From Corallincola holothuriorum (lineage in GTDB: Bacteria; Pseudomonadota; Gammaproteobacteria; Enterobacterales; Neiellaceae): a DNA stretch of 64,000 nucleotides. Each line of letters starts with the position of its first letter. Position 1 is the stretch's first letter. This document shows positions 62,701-64,000 of this stretch, piece by piece. Below the pieces are notes generated by a model. It ran no database searches, was not told the origin of the DNA, and saw only the letters and a program-made list of their open reading frames with translations. Position numbers and translations under genes: made by a program. Where the stretch lies: the NCBI RefSeq assembly GCF_003336225.1, contig NZ_QPID01000001.1:1-64000 (forward strand), in the 5' to 3' direction.

Positions 62701-62836
62701 ACCGCTGCTGGCAGACCCTTTCTTTAAGAGCATGGCTGTCACCATCATGTTTGGTTTACTGTTCGCTACGGTGCTGACGTTAGTGGTGATCCCATTGTTC
62801 TATTCGATGATTTTCCGAGTAAAGATACCCGCTTAA
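59759..62836 (+). CDS. RND efflux permease
   Basis: A 1025-residue inner-membrane pump with 12 helices and two large periplasmic loops: TKRTSVWVLMLMTLLGGYLS near the start, GALIIALGMLVDNAIVITDG (helix 4 with the proton-relay Asp), and FLSLVGMMVKNAIVLVDQAD in the second half. It falls in the HAE-1-like drug/solvent exporter group by overall sequence, nearer to MexK/VexF-type pumps than to AcrB; the substrate cannot be told. AGGAG precedes the ATG, which follows the adaptor stop directly. Confidence 0.94.
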   Translation: MNIAQYTITKRTSVWVLMLMTLLGGYLSYQNLGRFEDPEFVIRQAVIVTHYDGATAQEVADEVTDLIEGAVQSLQELKEVESVSRPGVSQVTVEMDMAFAKSDADLQQIWDKLRRKVSDVQNQLPPGAGPSIVNDDFGDVYAQFYAITGEGFSDKQLQDYVDNIRRELALVPGVARTTTLAEKQEAIFVEFARERLAQSGISMEQIFDVLAQQNRVTVAGTITTENMRVPVIPASNFQSTDELKNLHLTIGSDNTVIRLGDIANVTRGYQEPFNQLMRYNGERAIGLGISNMAGGNVVTMGDAVKARLAELEDQRPLGIELHEVSLQSDSVRDSVADFVINLMMAVVIVFCVLLIFMGARSGVIIGFVLLLTVAGTLCIMLFDGIAMQRISLGALIIALGMLVDNAIVITDGIQVRLRENPNLDRKQAVKEVVSATQWPLLGGTLVGILAFSAIGLSPSNMGEYAGSLFWVILYSMILSWLFAITITPMLCHDFLEANDKSKSSQGDESKSVEDKPSALMNRYKALLEWVLQHRKLTLAVILGVLFTAVYALRFVPPGFMPESQRPQFVVDVYLPQGSDIHRTEKVMAAMEQDVLAKAGVTNVTGFIGGGGLRFMLTYSPVSANPSYGQLLVDVDDFHRISPLLAELQGELNASYQDASVMVWKFVLGPGGGKKIEAGFRGPDSQVLRQLAEQAKAKMIANPNLIAVQDDWRQQVPVLQPVYAPDQLQRFGLTSHDVNQAIAQTLTGRNVGVYREGNDLIPIIARSPEHERDRQQAIENTQVFSVKTGRFIQVSQLIESLDVVWQDDVLKRFERVPTIMAQADPAPGILTAEAFASIRDEIEAMPLPPGYSLDWFGEYKDAKEADEAIAISAPYGFAAMVLIVVLMFNGVRQALVIWLTVPLAVIGVAVGLILFQTPFEFMATLGFLSLVGMMVKNAIVLVDQADQDIQAGIEPYLAVIKAATSRARPVALGACTTILGVAPLLADPFFKSMAVTIMFGLLFATVLTLVVIPLFYSMIFRVKIPA

Positions 62837-62856
62837 ACGGCGGGTAGGAGTGACAA

Positions 62857-63219
62857 ATGATGAAATGCATAAAGAGTTCAATTAGACCCTTTAAAGCGCT
62901 GTACATTGGTTTAACTGCGCTCGGACTAACGCTGGTATCCATGTCGGCTTGGACGAAAGAGCAGCAAGTGCAGGATTGCCGTATCGTTGCGACCTATATC
63001 GAGCGTCAATTTCCTCCGTTTGCTCAAGACGTCGAGCATTCAGAAGCAGGTATGCAAAATTTACAAAGTAAAACAGAGTTACTTGCTGATCCAGACAACA
63101 AACAAAGACTGTCGATGTTTAGGCAGCAAGTATTAGCAATGAAGCAATCAACCGGTATCAACAAAACAGCGTTGTGGAATGCTCAATACCAGAAACGCTG
63201 TGCTTCCACGTTTTACTAG
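62857..63219 (+). CDS. small secreted hypothetical protein downstream of the pump
   Basis: A 120-residue protein with an N-terminal hydrophobic segment (about 14-31) and the cleavage-like SAWTKE, so probably periplasmic. The mature part has two Cys residues (QDCRIV and YQKRCAS) that could form one disulfide. AGGAG lies six bases before ATG 62857, and the pump gene ends 20 bases upstream, so it belongs to the efflux transcript. No family is recognised. Confidence 0.7.
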   Translation: MMKCIKSSIRPFKALYIGLTALGLTLVSMSAWTKEQQVQDCRIVATYIERQFPPFAQDVEHSEAGMQNLQSKTELLADPDNKQRLSMFRQQVLAMKQSTGINKTALWNAQYQKRCASTFY

Positions 63220-63557
63220 TCGATGGAGAGACGAGTACAACAGCTTATCGTTGGCGTGAAGTATTGTTCTTCGGCGCTGCGATAGAGGTCATGGCAGCAA
63301 GTCGTTACCTGGTGAGTCAGGTCAAAGGCTTGCTGCCAAAAGTTATGCCTATCCTCATAATCCCCTGAATAGCCTTGTTCAATATGCTAATCAGCATCCG
63401 CTGATGATTGTGAACTAAATATGATTTAACACCTTGTCGGTTTATTCTTGCCTTTTTATAAACGGCTATAAGCGTCAACGCATTCGCAATTGCCGCGGCA
63501 ACAGATAGACTTCAGCATTAGATGGTTTTTAACTTGTTGATTTGAGAGGAAGACGCT
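63220..63557. other. intergenic, no gene seen
   Basis: About 340 bases between the end of the efflux operon and the DUF523 gene. No terminator with a T-tract and no coding frame with support is visible. Confidence 0.4.
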
Positions 63558-64000
63558 TTGGCAAAAATCAAGGTTGGTATCAGTAGCTGCTTAGTTGGTG
63601 AGCCGGTGCGTTTTGATTCCGGGCACAAGCGAAATCTCTATGTGACAAACGTCTTGCACGATTATTTTGAGTTCGTGCCGTTTTGCCCTGAGGTCAGCAT
63701 AGGTTTGGGGATCCCACGACAGACGATACGGCTGTCGTTACAGGATGATGAAGTGCGCTGTATTGGCTCTAAAGATCCAGCGTTGGATGTCACCGAGAAG
63801 CTGTATCAATCTGCCGAAGATCAGAAGCACTGGCATGACGAGCTGTGTGGTTACATCCTCAAAAAAGACTCTCCTAGTTGTGGTATGGAACGCGTTCGAC
63901 TGTACAAGGGGGATACGCCTGATCGTGTCGGTGTTGGTCTCTATGCCAAGCGCCTGATGGAGAACTTCCCCAATCTGCCTGTCGAAGAGGAGGGGCGATT
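63558..64000 (+). CDS. DUF523 / YbgA-type protein, 3' end outside the window
   Basis: The first 147 codons are present. The start is TTG 63558, preceded by GAGAGGA at good spacing. The sequence KVGISSCLVGEPVRFDSGHK, FCPEVSIGLGIPRQTIRL and LKKDSPSCGMERVRLY is that of DUF523, usually fused to DUF1722 (YbgA) and found next to photolyase genes. Conserved Cys residues in SSCL, FCPE and SCGM suggest a metal or thiol site. The C-terminal part runs beyond base 64000. Confidence 0.88.
   Translation, partial: MAKIKVGISSCLVGEPVRFDSGHKRNLYVTNVLHDYFEFVPFCPEVSIGLGIPRQTIRLSLQDDEVRCIGSKDPALDVTEKLYQSAEDQKHWHDELCGYILKKDSPSCGMERVRLYKGDTPDRVGVGLYAKRLMENFPNLPVEEEGR

Overview
The window reads as chromosomal DNA of a marine gammaproteobacterium of the Alteromonadales/Vibrionales type. 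Two long blocks keep the gene order known from Escherichia coli and its relatives: icd / rluE-nudJ-mnmA-hflD-purB, and cspD / clpS-clpA / infA ... aat, trxB, lrp-ftsK-lolA-rarA-serS. tusDCBE, uvrY-uvrC-pgsA and the tRNA Gly-Cys-Leu group follow. Accessory genes (integron-type cassettes, a PEP-CTERM-like protein, a chloride-dependent amylase, an AbiE system) sit at the left end and between the core blocks. The genus cannot be fixed from the sequence alone.

Layout. 1-1720: the end of an integron-type cassette array, with three small promoterless genes (YrhB/Imm35-like, a membrane-anchored unknown, a flavin-reductase-fold protein) separated by attC-like imperfect palindromes; no integrase is in view. 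1780-6310: accessory DNA with a secreted PEP-CTERM-like protein, a TPR/GGDEF diguanylate cyclase, two small unknown proteins and a dead IS30 fragment. 6480-20940: a glutathione-S-transferase-like protein, a U32/RlhA-type protein, a fatty acid hydroxylase/sterol desaturase, a secreted GH13 amylase with two starch-binding modules, lipoproteins, an acetyltransferase, a Nudix hydrolase, a second diguanylate cyclase, leucine dehydrogenase and a DUF4826 protein.

20950-47970: the conserved housekeeping core: ribosomal oxygenase roxA, purine synthesis (purB), tRNA modification (mnmA, tusDCBE), rRNA modification (rluE), the TCA cycle (icd), a complete N-degron set (bpt, aat, clpS, clpA), redox (trxB), alanine metabolism with lrp, division and chromosome segregation (ftsK), lipoprotein sorting (lolA), replication maintenance (rarA), serS, UV repair (uvrY, uvrC), phospholipid synthesis (pgsA) and four tRNAs.

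47970-64000: a second accessory stretch. An AbiEi/AbiEii toxin-antitoxin pair lies just downstream of tRNA-Leu behind a repeated operator. Then come an OFA-family transporter, an ACT-domain GcvR-like protein, a DUF3429 / DCC thiol protein / FAD oxidoreductase group, a SOUL haem-binding protein, and a MipA-TetR-TetR-RND efflux locus. The window ends inside a DUF523 (YbgA-type) gene. The most informative non-coding signal is in the efflux locus: four 18-bp palindromes of the form GTAnACTn4AGTnTAC occur as two pairs about 50 bp apart. One pair lies upstream of each of the two paralogous TetR genes, and each brackets a sigma70-like promoter with the same geometry.
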